A stretch of DNA of 64,000 nt. Origin: Trichoplax sp. H2 (Eukaryota > Placozoa > Uniplacotomia > Trichoplacea). Below, one piece after another: positions 38,601 through 51,015 of the stretch. Position numbers and translations under genes: made by a program. The stretch's first letter is position 1. Every line of letters starts with the position of its first letter. The stretch is taken from the NCBI GenBank assembly GCA_003344405.1, contig NOWV01000070.1:299481-363480 (forward strand), given 5' to 3'. A model generated the notes under the pieces. The model made no database searches, was not told where the DNA came from, and saw only the letters and a program-made list of their open reading frames with translations.

Positions 38601-41600
38601 ACGCTTCAATTTGATATTAATATACTAAAAATGAATTCGTACACAACGAAATTTTGTTTCAACTCTATTTCACATATATAAAGCGATACTGAGTTCTACT
38701 AGCCTTGAATTCTAACCTCGATTTTTTAATCTGAAATGATCCTTTGTAATATGTGAATAATTTTATAGTAAATTGAAATTTGCACCTTTACATACTATGC
38801 TCTGGGAGGGTAGAGCGGATTTTAAGGTTTCTTTAAACACGACATGGCACTAAAATGCGCAATAAAATGGCTTGATGTTGGAGTATTTCAATTCTAATGT
38901 AAACAAATATCAACTAATAAGACTAGTAAGTAATTAAGTCTATTCCATGTATTCGTAAGTACGATACGTACTGCATATGAATTTCTTAACTTTAATGGAG
39001 CCTACGTTAGCTTTGACAACGGAAGATCATTTACACAGGCTAGATCTATGTACAAATTTATTGGCCACTAAATTTCTTTGTTACTTCAATCATGATATAA
39101 TCGCGCTATAGAAATGAGATTTGTAATATTTATTTTGCATTGCTATGATAGAAATGAATATGTTCAACCCTGCATCATCATACCGATGACATTACAATCT
39201 CCAGTACCTGTGATAGAAACAAATTTCAAATCAATGAGGCTTCCACATTTCTGTTACCTTCAGCAAGTTTTACGTATAAGAAACATATGCAATTATTAAT
39301 AATAATGCTATATTTTATACGGACGAATAAGCCTAGGGTTAAGAACCTATACACTAAGCAGATCATTGATAATTTTCGCATGTCACAAACCGTTACCGAT
39401 ACTTACAGTATAAAATAATTAAAGAAATAATGTTAATAATGCAAATAAAGAATGTCAAACTCTTATGTTCTTGTAAGTAGCATTCAGAATCAAAAAAGTG
39501 ATGGATATATTAAATTAATAAAGGTAATAGAACAGTGCAACGTAAATTAGTATTGAAATTGCAGACTATTAGCTATGTTTAGTATGATGTACGGTAGCGT
39601 GACTTTTTATATTTATCTTAATACATGGTTAGTAGCATGGCTGTGCAGTGGACTGCAAATGGAAGATTCTATGCTAGATTATAGATGAAAGTATACTGTA
39701 CACTGTACAATAGGGGTCGAGTTAATATTAAGGTTAGAAGTAAAAATAGATTTGTAAATCATATATTAGGATATACTTAGTTCATCGTACTCTGACTGGT
39801 AGAAATAATGTCGACGTGAATACAGTAGTAGTTTCTATATTGGATTAATGACAGTCCGCTATAAAATGTTGTTACTAATAATAATCTGAATATGTGTAAA
39901 ATATGGTAGAATGTTACTATGCTGATAATTATAGCAGTGAATGCTACGAAATGTATATATAAGCTGGCAATATAAACTTGGGATATATGCCATTGCATAA
40001 AAATTTCCGAGCTTCAATAATAGTTGCGATTAGCGAAAGTAGATTGTCTTTCAAGATTTCATATATCATATTGGTAGTGTACGTAAATACAGAAATTTAT
40101 GAAAGTATAAAATCTGTACAAAATCTCCTGCTTTTCAGTGAATGTTATAACTTGCTGTATTCTTACATATTCGATTCGTACAAACCGCTATTTTTGTTAT
40201 AATAATTGTCTGAAGACATCCTTAGCTATTGCATGAACTATTCATAAAAGCGACAACTATAGCTACTATACATATAAAACTTTAGTAAGTTCAATCAATA
40301 AATTATTTGCAAAAATAGAGAGGTAACACTAAATTTTTAAGGTACAATAAAATAAAGTCATACTAGAATATTTCCTAAAGGTGGATCGATCTCAGATTTT
40401 ATATCTAATTGGTGAAGATTTAAGCGAAATGATTAATATCAAAGTGAATTAGATATTATACTATTGATTAATTGACTGTTCTGTGAAGCGATTGATGATA
40501 AAGATTTTGAAGTTTGATTAATTAATAATAAAGGCCTGATAAAGGATGATGTAAATAGTAATCTAGGGTCAATTACTTTATAAATTAATGTCGAAAAGGT
40601 AGGAAATCAATTAATTAGCCTATCTATGTATCTTCATTATGCTCTCTTAGCAGAACATAGAAGCACGTTTTATTCCATTTAAACATATTTAACTTTTAAA
40701 ATACAACTTTATTCTTCTGTTTCAATAAAAATGGTTACTTTTAGTTTATGATACAAAAAGGTTCAATAGGAAGTATATTAGCCAAAATGCTTGGATCAAT
40801 TAATCGATATTTAAAGCTAGCTAATTGTTAGGTAAGATATAACCGGTACTATACTGGCAATGATTTCATTGCACTTTTTCTACTGACTCTATTACAACAA
40901 ATTATTTTAACTAATGTACTAATTTCGTTTATAATGGATTTATCAGTTGCAAAATATCATCTTATTATAATTTACATCCACAATGCAAGGCGGAAATAAA
41001 GATTATAATTATTGATATAACATAATAAATTATGAGTGTATCCGTCAATTTAAGGAAGATTAACACTTTAGATAGAGCACTAGACTTTAGTGAATGAGTT
41101 AAGTGTTACTAGCGATCACAAATGTCTAGTTGTAGCAACGAACAATATTTAAAATTTCTGCTTGACAGCTTGTTACATGAGAGCATAGCCCGTCTTTAAT
41201 ATATTTGTTACACTGCCCAAGGTGAATAGCTTATCGTGAGAATTCGTTGTACAAGTATTTCAACTACAGGTGCACTAAACAGGTAATTTACGTAACACTG
41301 GTACATCGTATTCCGTTGTTGACAGGTGATATATTCGTACTACATGTTTTTAACTTGTCCTACGATATTATCGAAATTATGTACTCAATCACTAAATAGG
41401 AAGGAGCTTATGCTCTCAGTCTTCATGAATATAGCCACAGTATCTGAAATACGAGACTAAAATTCATCCATGTTAACTTAGGTTAGTCATGAAATTTTAT
41501 GATCGTTCCTACGTATACATTGGCATTAGAAATGACTTGTAAAGTTTAGGCCTTCAGTACTAAATCAGTTATTTATTACTGTCCTATTTCCGTTTCGTTT

Positions 41601-42694
41601 TAGTTAGTTATCCGCGTATGGAGTAATATTGAGATTTTGATATTTAGTTAAATCCCAAAGGATGCCAATGCCAATTTTACTACAGTATTCTGTTTTGCTG
41701 CAGAAAATACCGAACTGCTAAGATATTACTGATACGTATTTTCGTTTAATTAATTCTTTTTTTTGCCGTAAGAATGGACTTTTTTTTTCTTATAGTTCAT
41801 GCCGTAACTGCCCGTAAGTAATTTATGAGATAGGTCTACGAATGCAAGCAGGTACACGATGTTGTTGGAAATATGGAATAAATTTGTTACGCCATTTTAT
41901 TTGCATTGTCGCGCTCAAAGAATAAATAAAAAAATAGCGCCTAGTTGTTTTCGGTGTCAGACCAGCATGGCTAATTATAAAATAATTATATATGCTAGTA
42001 TTATTGATTTACTCTATTATAATTATTATCATGAAACCGTTAGGAGTAACAGAAAAAAAATTTGGCTGTAACTTTAATAAATGAGAGTACTACGGTACTA
42101 TCAAGTTTATGTGACGGTTGTCTTATAAAAGGTACGATACGGCAATTACATGTTAGCTTTATGGAAAAGAGGAATTCTTGCCTCAAAGAGATCACATATC
42201 ATTTAAATCATTTGATGATAACAAGTCAGAAAAATAATGTCAAAATAGCTTGTTTAAATTGATAGCTGAACTTGGCTATAAGGTTGATCGAGACATACAG
42301 TAATAATTTTATAAATACGGCTACATCAATAAGTGGCCAAGGCTGTGTAAACCAGAAATTCGAAATTTAAAGCATCATATCAAAGAAATAATAATCGAAA
42401 AGTTAAGCGGACAACAGTAAATGCAGATAGGTGGACGCTATCAATTCACAGTGACTTCTGAGTCACATTAATGTTATTACTAGTACATACTCGTACAAGG
42501 TTCATCAGTCTGCCATTTTCTGTATAGTATTTGATATAATACAGGTCAGATAACATTCAACGATCAAACAATGCCTGAGTTTAAGACTAATTACTACAGA
42601 TTTAATCGTGGTGTTTGCTCATTGTAGCAGTAACGAAAGAATGAGTCTTCAAGATATATAACACACTGCGAAATACTGTAGATAAAAAATATAT
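35636..42694. other. 7 kb intergenic stretch
   Basis: AT-rich, no gene supported. Short open frames (such as plus 36781-37041 and plus 41859-42262) show no family motif. It contains the second copy of the dispersed repeat at 39.5 kb. Confidence 0.5.
39535..39975. repeat. Dispersed repeat family, copy 2
   Basis: About 440 bp similar in order to 29768-30165, diverged by many substitutions and indels. No terminal inverted repeats or coding frame recognised; open frames listed across it are chance. Confidence 0.7.
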
Positions 42695-45688
42695 TTATGT
42701 TAAACTGAACTGCATAATAAATAACGGATAAGCGTAACAGTCACCATTTATCACATACATAGAGGGACTTGCTTTATCGTCTACCACGCTACTATAACAA
42801 CATCTGGGAGCTTCTGGTAAATATGGCAGTACCATTTCATCTTTTCGAGGTTCGGTAGATAATCCAGTTAAAACTTTCGCACAAACTAAAATGATATCTT
42901 TATCTGCGGGGTGAATATGATGATTGTACATCGCAACTTTAACGGCCTTCTTTGCAGTGACAGCAAAAGTAGTACCGAACGAATATTTAACTGCATGAGA
43001 ATATCAAAAAGAAACTTATTACTGCCTTTAATCCAATTGTTAATACCATGCACTGTGTTGTATTTGTATATCAAACGATAATTTAAACTATGTATTATTC
43101 TCACCAGTGTCTGATCCAGTAAATTCTCTTTTAAATCCACTAATAATGATTCTTCGAGCACCTTCAACATTAGTAGCATAAAAGAGAATTCTTTCTATTG
43201 GCGACTTTTGTATATCTGAAAATCGGGCTACCAATGCAGATACATAACGTTTTTGAATGTCGTATTGTTCATATAGGATCTGATTTTCTACTTCAAAGAG
43301 GTTCACAACATCATACTCCAAATTACTAATAGTTGCAAGTAGCTTCTCGCCAATACTAGAGTCCGGTAAGATTGTATATATGCACGGTTCAGTTTTTATA
43401 TCAGTAAATTCATTCACATCATCGGAGACTGTTCTATCTTTTATTGGCGTAGGAACTTTTAGTAAGTTCGCTTTTTTGGTTGCATCTTCAGTGCCTGATG
43501 CTTCGCGGCTGTCTTCATGTGAAATGATATAATCTCGATAAGAAGCGTGTATACCATCCCGTAAATTATTACGATTACTACTATTGCCATAGTCTGCTGA
43601 TGACATCAATGGTGGTAGCGTTCGGATCATATCACTTACGAGGGTCTGATCGTTTACTGTTATAACTAATCGTATGTCACGATAGGCATGGTGACGATGC
43701 CGGCATAAATATTCCGACAAAATTTTAAGTAAGCGTAAAGGTGCAACTTTGATGTCCATGAAATAGCTCCAGTTATTATCGATACGTATAGCAATAGATT
43801 TCAGATTGCAAACGTCTGCGTCTTCAAAACACTTTGCTATCTGGAAATTCAATTCCAGAAGCATTCGACTATGACGATTTTCTTCAGCCATGTAATAGGT
43901 TGTGACGGGTATATGATAAATGTATTGACAGTGCAAACTGCTGCCGTCGGTTTTATAAAAGGAACCTTTTTTCAATTTGGATAATTCGTTTTGGTGTTTC
44001 TTACCATAACGCGTTTCATCAGATAAATTAATACGAGCTGTATCTTCCTCTAAATTAGCTTCGTAATTTAAGATAATTATTCCGTCAACCTAAATAATTA
44101 ATTTATGCATTCTATCATAATTATAGTGTTAATTGAAGATTAATTTTGAAGGAAATGGAAAGTTATATTATGACAAAATTTCAGTTATAGCTTATTTAGC
44201 ATTATTTGGCTACTGATTATAATAGTACAGTATAATATTGTAGCATACTTATACGTGAGAGCAGAACTTACCTTTTGATCTTTAACTTTACCAGAAAGAA
44301 CACTTATTTGTACACCATTTACTATCTGACTGTATATTTCATTAGCATCACTGAGGTCAACCAATTTATGCGAGTGATCAGGTGAAGTCGGACAATTACT
44401 CAGCGAAATATTATCACTAAATTGACAATTTTTGTTATTCCTAATAGCTTTATCCGAGACAGAAGAAGCTAGTGAAGAAACTTCGGTAGTATTCTGAACG
44501 CTTGGGCTAGCGATTATGTCTTCTGTAATTAGCTGATCGGAGGTAAGAGGGTGATCATTTAAAATGATGCAACTTTTAAATGTTTTCAAAAACTCAGTAT
44601 AAAATTCTTGCTGATAGATGATCCATCGGATTTCACGTAAAAAGTTGCTACCGCGCTTTTGCTCGCAATATGCTATAACCATTTGACTAAAAGCTTTAGC
44701 AACGGCAGTGACCGATAGACGTAAATTACCAGTGCCAATAGATGGTATGGCTATCGAAGACATTTTATAGGTATTGGCTAACAAGAGGCATTTGTATAGT
44801 TCATCAGCCATCGTCTAATGAAAGTTTTTACGGACATTAGCAGCTTGCAATTGTAGTTTGATGGGTTACATAGAAGTTTAAAAGTTACGCAATATTATGA
44901 TTACAGCAAAGATCTTCCGAAACTGTAATAACTATGCCAGCTTAGGTCCTCTTACCTTTATTCTAGTTGCTTCATTCGGATGCGAGTAGTGAATGAATGG
45001 AATGAAATATACTGACTTGCATGGCAATGTTTCTCCTTTTACCATGTAGACAGATCCCCAGTGGAGATCATTTACTTTTTTTGCAGCCAGAGTAAATTGG
45101 GGTCCACCAAGATTACATAATTTCTTAAATAAAGCGCCGCCCTCCATCTTGCTTGAGCACGAGCAAATGATGACATCCACCTTCGGTAAGAGTTGATGAA
45201 TGAGCGTTCATATTTTAGTAGTTTATGGTTTCCATTTCAGAATAAAAGTAACAAAAATCTCTTTACGACAACTACGATTGTAACATAAACGACTATAGCA
45301 ACACTACAGCTCTATTCCTACTCCAATTATTCAAGAACGAAATCAGAAGCCTTTCACTTAGCTAGCCTAGCTAGCTAGGAGATCCAGTAAAACAATCTTT
45401 CACGTTAAAGACTGGACAGTAACAATCATATAATTGCTTTATGGCTGCAAAGATTCACATTGAAGTAGTACAGTACTGATTGTGATTTATTATAATTAGC
45501 AGTGTCCAATTTATTCGTACTAGCGTTTAATAAATCATATTTACAGCGCTCCAAAAGCAATTGTTGTCAGGTAAGGCTAGATCTACATCATCAACGCAGG
45601 ATTTATTCTAGTATACCTTCTGCTGGGTAAGATCTCCAAGTACAATTTGCACCTTTATGCCATTATAGACAATCGTATACATTGCCAT
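42695..45688 (-). CDS. Double-macro-domain protein with degenerate PARP catalytic domain (PARP9-like layout)
   Basis: Five exons: 45617-45688, 44956-45180, 44272-44814, 43105-44089 and 42695-42990, about 706 residues with all phases consistent. Macro domain 1 (about 9-175) has VQIVLGDLTQQKVDVII and PSIGTGNL. A Ser/Thr/Asp-rich linker follows. Macro domain 2 (about 263-440) is recognisable (VDGIIILNYE, LKSIAI, DIRLVITV) but lacks glycine-rich loops. The PARP-type domain (about 515-706) has IERILFYAT, FGTTFAV, YSSVVDD and PSMYVI near the end. The triad H-Y-E is replaced by Y584, T616 and M686, so ADP-ribose transfer is unlikely (inference). Known: two macro domains plus an inactive ART fold is the PARP9 plan, used in ADP-ribose recognition and immune or DNA-damage signalling. 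The start is the ATG at 45688 in AAGATGG context; an open frame continues upstream to about 45949 without an in-frame ATG, so another 5' exon is possible. Confidence 0.85.
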
Positions 45689-46903
45689 CTTATTCTTTGT
45701 CACACGCTCGTTTGAATCAGTCTGAAAGATATGTAGAAATGAATGGATTAATTCATTTATTTCTCCTATCGGTAAGGATATTCGCTGTCGTAGATTACAA
45801 GAAGAGAGCAAATTGCTTATTCCAATACGTCGAAGACTGCAGTTGTGATTTCTCCTAGTAGGAGTTATTTCGTAGAATGTGATAAGCAAGAATGAATTTA
45901 AAATATTTTCATCGTCCGGCTCATGACTGGAATTAAGTGTTTTACCTGTTACTGTTTTAGCCAGATATCACAGTGAATTCGATGATGGAATTTATGATAC
46001 TGTACAAGTGTACAGTCTGTTATCGCTTAATAAGCTAGGAAATTGACATTAATTAAAACATTGCAGTAAGTGCATTAGGCCTAGTGTCTATGTACGCGTA
46101 TGCTTCTGATTTCAGAATTAGCAATCGATTGAGTAGAATATTATTAATTAAAAAAGGGTTGTAAACATCCACTTCTCACTGTAGTGCAGAAGCAATACTG
46201 GTCGATGTCAATGGTGTGAGCATGGTGTGTGCACTACTTTACGACTACTACAGTTAACTAGTATTACTTTATGCTGTACTACGTGGATCGATTAGCAGGA
46301 TTAGCTTTTGATCTTCTTTATTTTTTTTGATTGATTTATTTATTTATTTATGCCATCTTTGATCACTTCATTTCTTTGGTATTTGTTCGATTAAAATTAA
46401 TTCAATCATAAACAAAAATCTTATCGTAGTTGAAAATTGTGATATGGTAGCTTGATCGATCACTTTTCTAGGAAAGTACCTGGTCAATCTTCATCGTAAC
46501 GTTGATCAAGACTCAATCAATTTGCCATTTACCCATGAAGTGCGTGATGTTATTGGCAAGGACTAAGCAAGCACCTCCACATGATGGTGATAATTAATCG
46601 TCCGAAGCAAAGATTCCGTTTCTCCTATAGCACTGCACGAATGCCCGAAGTCTCTCTCGTCATCGACAGTACATAAGATGGTTGCAGTTGCCATGGCATT
46701 ACTTTACTCCTATACAGTAGGTAGCAAGCTACAGTATTGTACTGCAAACATGACTACTAACGTGGTCTACGGTACTGTCGTGTACGATACTACAGTACAC
46801 TCACACACGAGTCACAAGTGAGTCGAGTCGTGTACAGTACACTGTACTGTAGGTTTCCCCGCAAACTCGTAAATCTAGTCAAATCCTGTTAAGAAAGTAC
46901 TGT

Positions 46904-47110
46904 AAAATGGGTAGCATAGTTTATTGAAACTTTTTGATTTTAAAGCTTAATATCTCGAAAAGTACAAAACCTACAGCTTTCAAGTTTTCAGATTATGATA
47001 GGTTATTGATTACTCTACATTTCGGTACATTTTTTGGCAAATTACTGCTCGATTTAGCAATACTAATTTTAAATTTGTGCGCTGGGGTAATTTTTGGACA
47101 CCCTGTACGT
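46904..47110. repeat. Possible transposon-derived fragment
   Basis: Ends in the motif TTTTTGGACACCCTGTA, whose reverse (CAGGGTGTCCAAAAA) resembles terminal motifs of DNA transposons in many invertebrates. A short open frame crosses it. No partner end was found, so this is tentative. Confidence 0.3.
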
Positions 47111-47519
47111 GTCCACAATACCGTACCGAACCACACCGAACCGTACCCTACATCGGAGATTATGTGTTATCTGCTACTGAATTGAATAATAATCATAAGA
47201 AGAAGAAGAAGAACTGTGATTAGTCACACGGCGTATGAGCGATCTATTCAATTTCAACTACGGAGTCTATGGACTACTCCATGTTGACGAGGAATGAAGT
47301 AGTCCCTGCCTCAATATTCACGCAGAAATACGAAGGTCGATTACGGTAGCAGTCATCAATGAAAAAAGAATAATTGATTATTGAATAAATAAATAAAACA
47401 CCAGCGAAGGCTACGAAGACTTTGTATTCTGAAAATAATAGTAACGTTTTCAGCTAAAATGAAGACAAATATCTCCAATTCCAATAGCATACTAAAGTAT
47501 GGTAAGCTATCAGTGTCCT

Positions 47520-48815
47520 ATTCCAGCGATCTACAGTAGAGGAAAGTTTCCGTTATTAAACAGTATAGTACACTCCTATGCCATGCAGAACTCCACCAAG
47601 TCATTCTACGATAATAGTATTCAGTATTTAGTGCTGTAGTCCATGACTGTACTATCACAGACTGCTCAGTACTACAAGATCTTGCAGTATATAGTATTTA
47701 GTATTTAGTGCTGTAAGTCCATGACTGTACTATCACAGACTGTTCAGTACTACAAGATCTTGCAGTAGCAGTCTATGCTACGGTAATGTCAACTGGGCTT
47801 CAAAATGGAATTAGAAATTGGTTCAGAGATGTACACTACAGTAGAGGCAAGTTTCCGTCGTAACGTACAGTACTACAGTGTACAGTACAGGACGGTAATC
47901 AAGGAAAATTGTACACTACTGTACACTGTACAGTATGCCATGGAGTGATGGAGAACTCCACTAAGTGATTGTAGCATAATAGTATTTAGTATTTAGTGCT
48001 GTAAGTCCATGACTGTACTATCACAGACTGTTCAGCACTACAAGATCTTGCAGTAGTAGTCTATGCTATGGTAATGTCAACTGGGCTTCAAAATGGAATT
48101 AGAAATTGGTTCAGAGATGTACAGTACACTACAGTAGAGGCAAGTTTCCGTCGTAACGTACAGTACTACAGTGTACACTGTACAGTACAGGACGGTAATC
48201 AAGGAAAATTGTACACTACTGTACACTGTACAGTATGCCATGGAGTGATGGAGAACTCCACTAAGTGATTGTAGGATAATAGTATTTAGTATTTAGTGCT
48301 GTAAGTCCATGACTGTACTATCACAGACTGTTCAGCACTACAAGATCTTGCAGTAGTAGTCTATGCTACGGTAATGTCAACTGGGCGTCAAAATGGAAAT
48401 AGAAATTGATTCAGAGATGTACAGTAGAGGCAAGTTTCCGTCGTAACGTACTACAGTGTACAGGACGGTAATCAAGGAAAACTGTACACTACAGTATTAT
48501 TTACTAACCACGGCACTGTACTGTATGCCATGGAGTGATGGAGAACTCCATTAAGTGATTCTAGGATAATAGTAAATTTAGTATTTAGTATTAAGTGCTG
48601 TAGTCCATGACTGTACAGTACTATCACAGACTGTTCAGTACTAGAAGATCATGCAGTGGAAGTCTATGCTACGGTACTGTCAACTGGGCGTCAAAATGGA
48701 AATAGAAATTGATTCAGAGATGTACAATAGAGGAAAGTTTCCTTCATAACGTACTACAGTGTACAGTACGGCAATCAAGGAATCGTGTACTGTACACTGT
48801 ACAGTACTAGACCTG
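47520..48815. repeat. Tandem array, unit near 290-300 bp
   Basis: Units are marked by TCCATGACTGTACTATCACAG at about 47640, 47718, 48006, 48306 and 48604, giving three full units, one late diverged unit and a truncated leader. Each holds GTAGAGGCAAGTTTCCGTCG and short GTACAGTAC runs of variable length. The open frame at 48068-48268 is a by-product of the array. Confidence 0.9.
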
Positions 48816-51015
48816 AGAATGGTTCGGTTCGATTCGGTTCGAACCGTTATGATCTATATCACAGTACCGTACACACGGTATAGTGTACTACTGTATGATA
48901 GTACTGTCCATACTGTACACTAATAAGATTGAGTTGGCTTGAAGCTGACTCGTAACTCCAAGTTCAATCATCTCGTCCATGGATGCTCTATCAATTGGAT
49001 AGAAAGTGATGTCATGGCGACCGATCACTTACCCATATTGCCTATCTCATGTAACTGGAACGAATGGTAGTATAATATTTTATCAGGGTACGTTAAATAA
49101 TATGGAGGTATCGTAAAATTGGTTTATAAAATTGAATTGATGCATGCAAACTCTATGTTGTATTTCGAAAGAGAGCAAGCTGGTTGCAAAGTATCCAAAT
49201 TCCAATAGCCAAATAATTCTGTTCGTGTTTTATTCCTTCTAGCAGGAATGTTCTTTAGCTTGCTCTGTATTCTATGAATTCAAAAATACCGTAGTAATTC
49301 ATCTTCATCTCTTGCTCGTTTGCAGTCTTGATGCTCCGTGATACGTCTTTGAATCATTTCTTATTGAACCAGTTTGACCATGTAGGTCAAAGCTAGACGT
49401 AGTCCTTGTATCCAATAGATAGGAATAAGAACGATACTGAATTTTGCCTCATTGGGTTATCACTTTGATACGGTCGTAAGTGACAGCAAGTACAATAAAT
49501 AGTTGTAAAGGTATACACCATACTCACCTTCGTACAGAGTCAAGATTTCTACAATGCCAGTAATCTGATCATGGATGCACGTTGATATACCTATAGTTAG
49601 TGAGACTAAAATGTTGTTTCTAGACTGTAATAAGCAAGAAGTAGATGGCGCAAGATTTCAGATTGTATTATTTCTGGCATTTTCAACTATTTCAAATACT
49701 AGACTTTAAATAGTTATGTAGAACGCTGATTTGATTGCAGTTATTATTGGCAATGATCAAAATTACAGTAGTGTACTACCGTAATAAAATCAATCACTAC
49801 GATTAGCATACAATTAATTGCAACAACAACTGCAATTATAATTATGATACTGAGGAGAATACCATTCGATAACATATTAAGATTTTTCTTACCATTATTT
49901 GATAACGTCATCGAGCTACAGTAAAATTCGTATATCTCATGCGAGTATGGCGATTGTAGAGTGCATAATATATCTCGGTAATAATTTAATTCGATTTCCT
50001 AACGTGTACAATAAACCAAACAATTTTCTGTCTTTTATTCTACGGTAATAATAGTTATTTACCTCCTAAGTGGAAAGAATAAACGCATGATTAAATTTAG
50101 GATAGTCTCTAAAAGTTGATAATGTACTTTACAGTTAGATGAATTATAGCAGTACGCGCTGTAGAGACCTTAAAAATGGATTAGTTAGTGCAATGTAATA
50201 GTGGGTCCTATTTTAAGGTAGCCATTGTTGATTAACATATCTATCTAGAACATCATAGCCGATAGCTTTTCCTTTTGCCTATAGGATCATTGGCTTTCTA
50301 GTTTCTTTTTCACATTACTGTAATGATGTTAATGAATTGCTTTGATTTGAAACACAGATAAAAAGTTTAAAGGTACTTTCCTATACGTACTGTACTGTAA
50401 TATTGTATTTATTGATTAATTTATTGCTAATCCTGGTGTAACCAAGGCCTTTCTGCAAACGCTTTTCCTGACTTTAACATACGCGTATAGTTCATTAAAG
50501 ATGAGATTGATGAACTACAACAATGTTTGTCCGAAAGTGATTTATTGGAAACTGTTTATAATGATAGGAGTTCGAATTTACTATTAAATCTTACTCTTTC
50601 TTACTTCCGATGTACTCGTACAGAATCTCCGTTTTAGGTCGTATGTACGTATTTACCTGTTGTTTTGAGTTTCAGTAGCTAATGAACTTTCTTACTTTCA
50701 CAAGATTTTCATAATCTGTAATGACACGATTTTGAACGTGTGAAAGATAAATTAATTTTAAGTAACCCCTAAAATTGATGAAGTACTGTATTACCGAGTA
50801 CATCTTAGTAATAGTAAATACACATTAAAGCAGAACCCTACCACTATTCTATTATGGTATTGTCGCTATTTTCATTTATTGTATGTACAGTATATAGACT
50901 GGCTGATTGAAATTCATGCAGTAGTTGATTTTTTTATTTATCAAGTTCATTAATCTCTTACTCCTGTAGTCCGCCATAACTTTTACTTTCACATTGAAGT
51001 CTGCTGTCTTATCTG

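Larger units (their letters stand above)
45689..51015. other. Repeat-rich intergenic region
   Basis: 5.3 kb without a supportable gene. It carries GTAC-rich palindromic sequence near 46.75-46.85 kb, a possible transposon end at 46.9-47.1 kb and a tandem array at 47.5-48.8 kb; 48.9-51.0 kb shows nothing recognisable. Confidence 0.55.

Noticed and set aside
42886-43179. Minus-strand open frame of 97 codons across the PARP intron
   Set aside because: It runs through an intron in the wrong frame; the spliced frame gives conserved PARP motifs on both sides.
48068-48268. Plus-strand open frame of 66 codons
   Set aside because: It lies wholly inside the tandem array and reflects the repeat unit.
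47640-48620. CRISPR-like array of regular repeats
   Set aside because: Whole units near 300 bp are repeated without unique spacers, in a eukaryotic context.
48823-48850. GGTTCGATTC resembling a tRNA B box
   Set aside because: No A box, acceptor stem or cloverleaf could be folded around it; it belongs to a short GGTTCG repeat.
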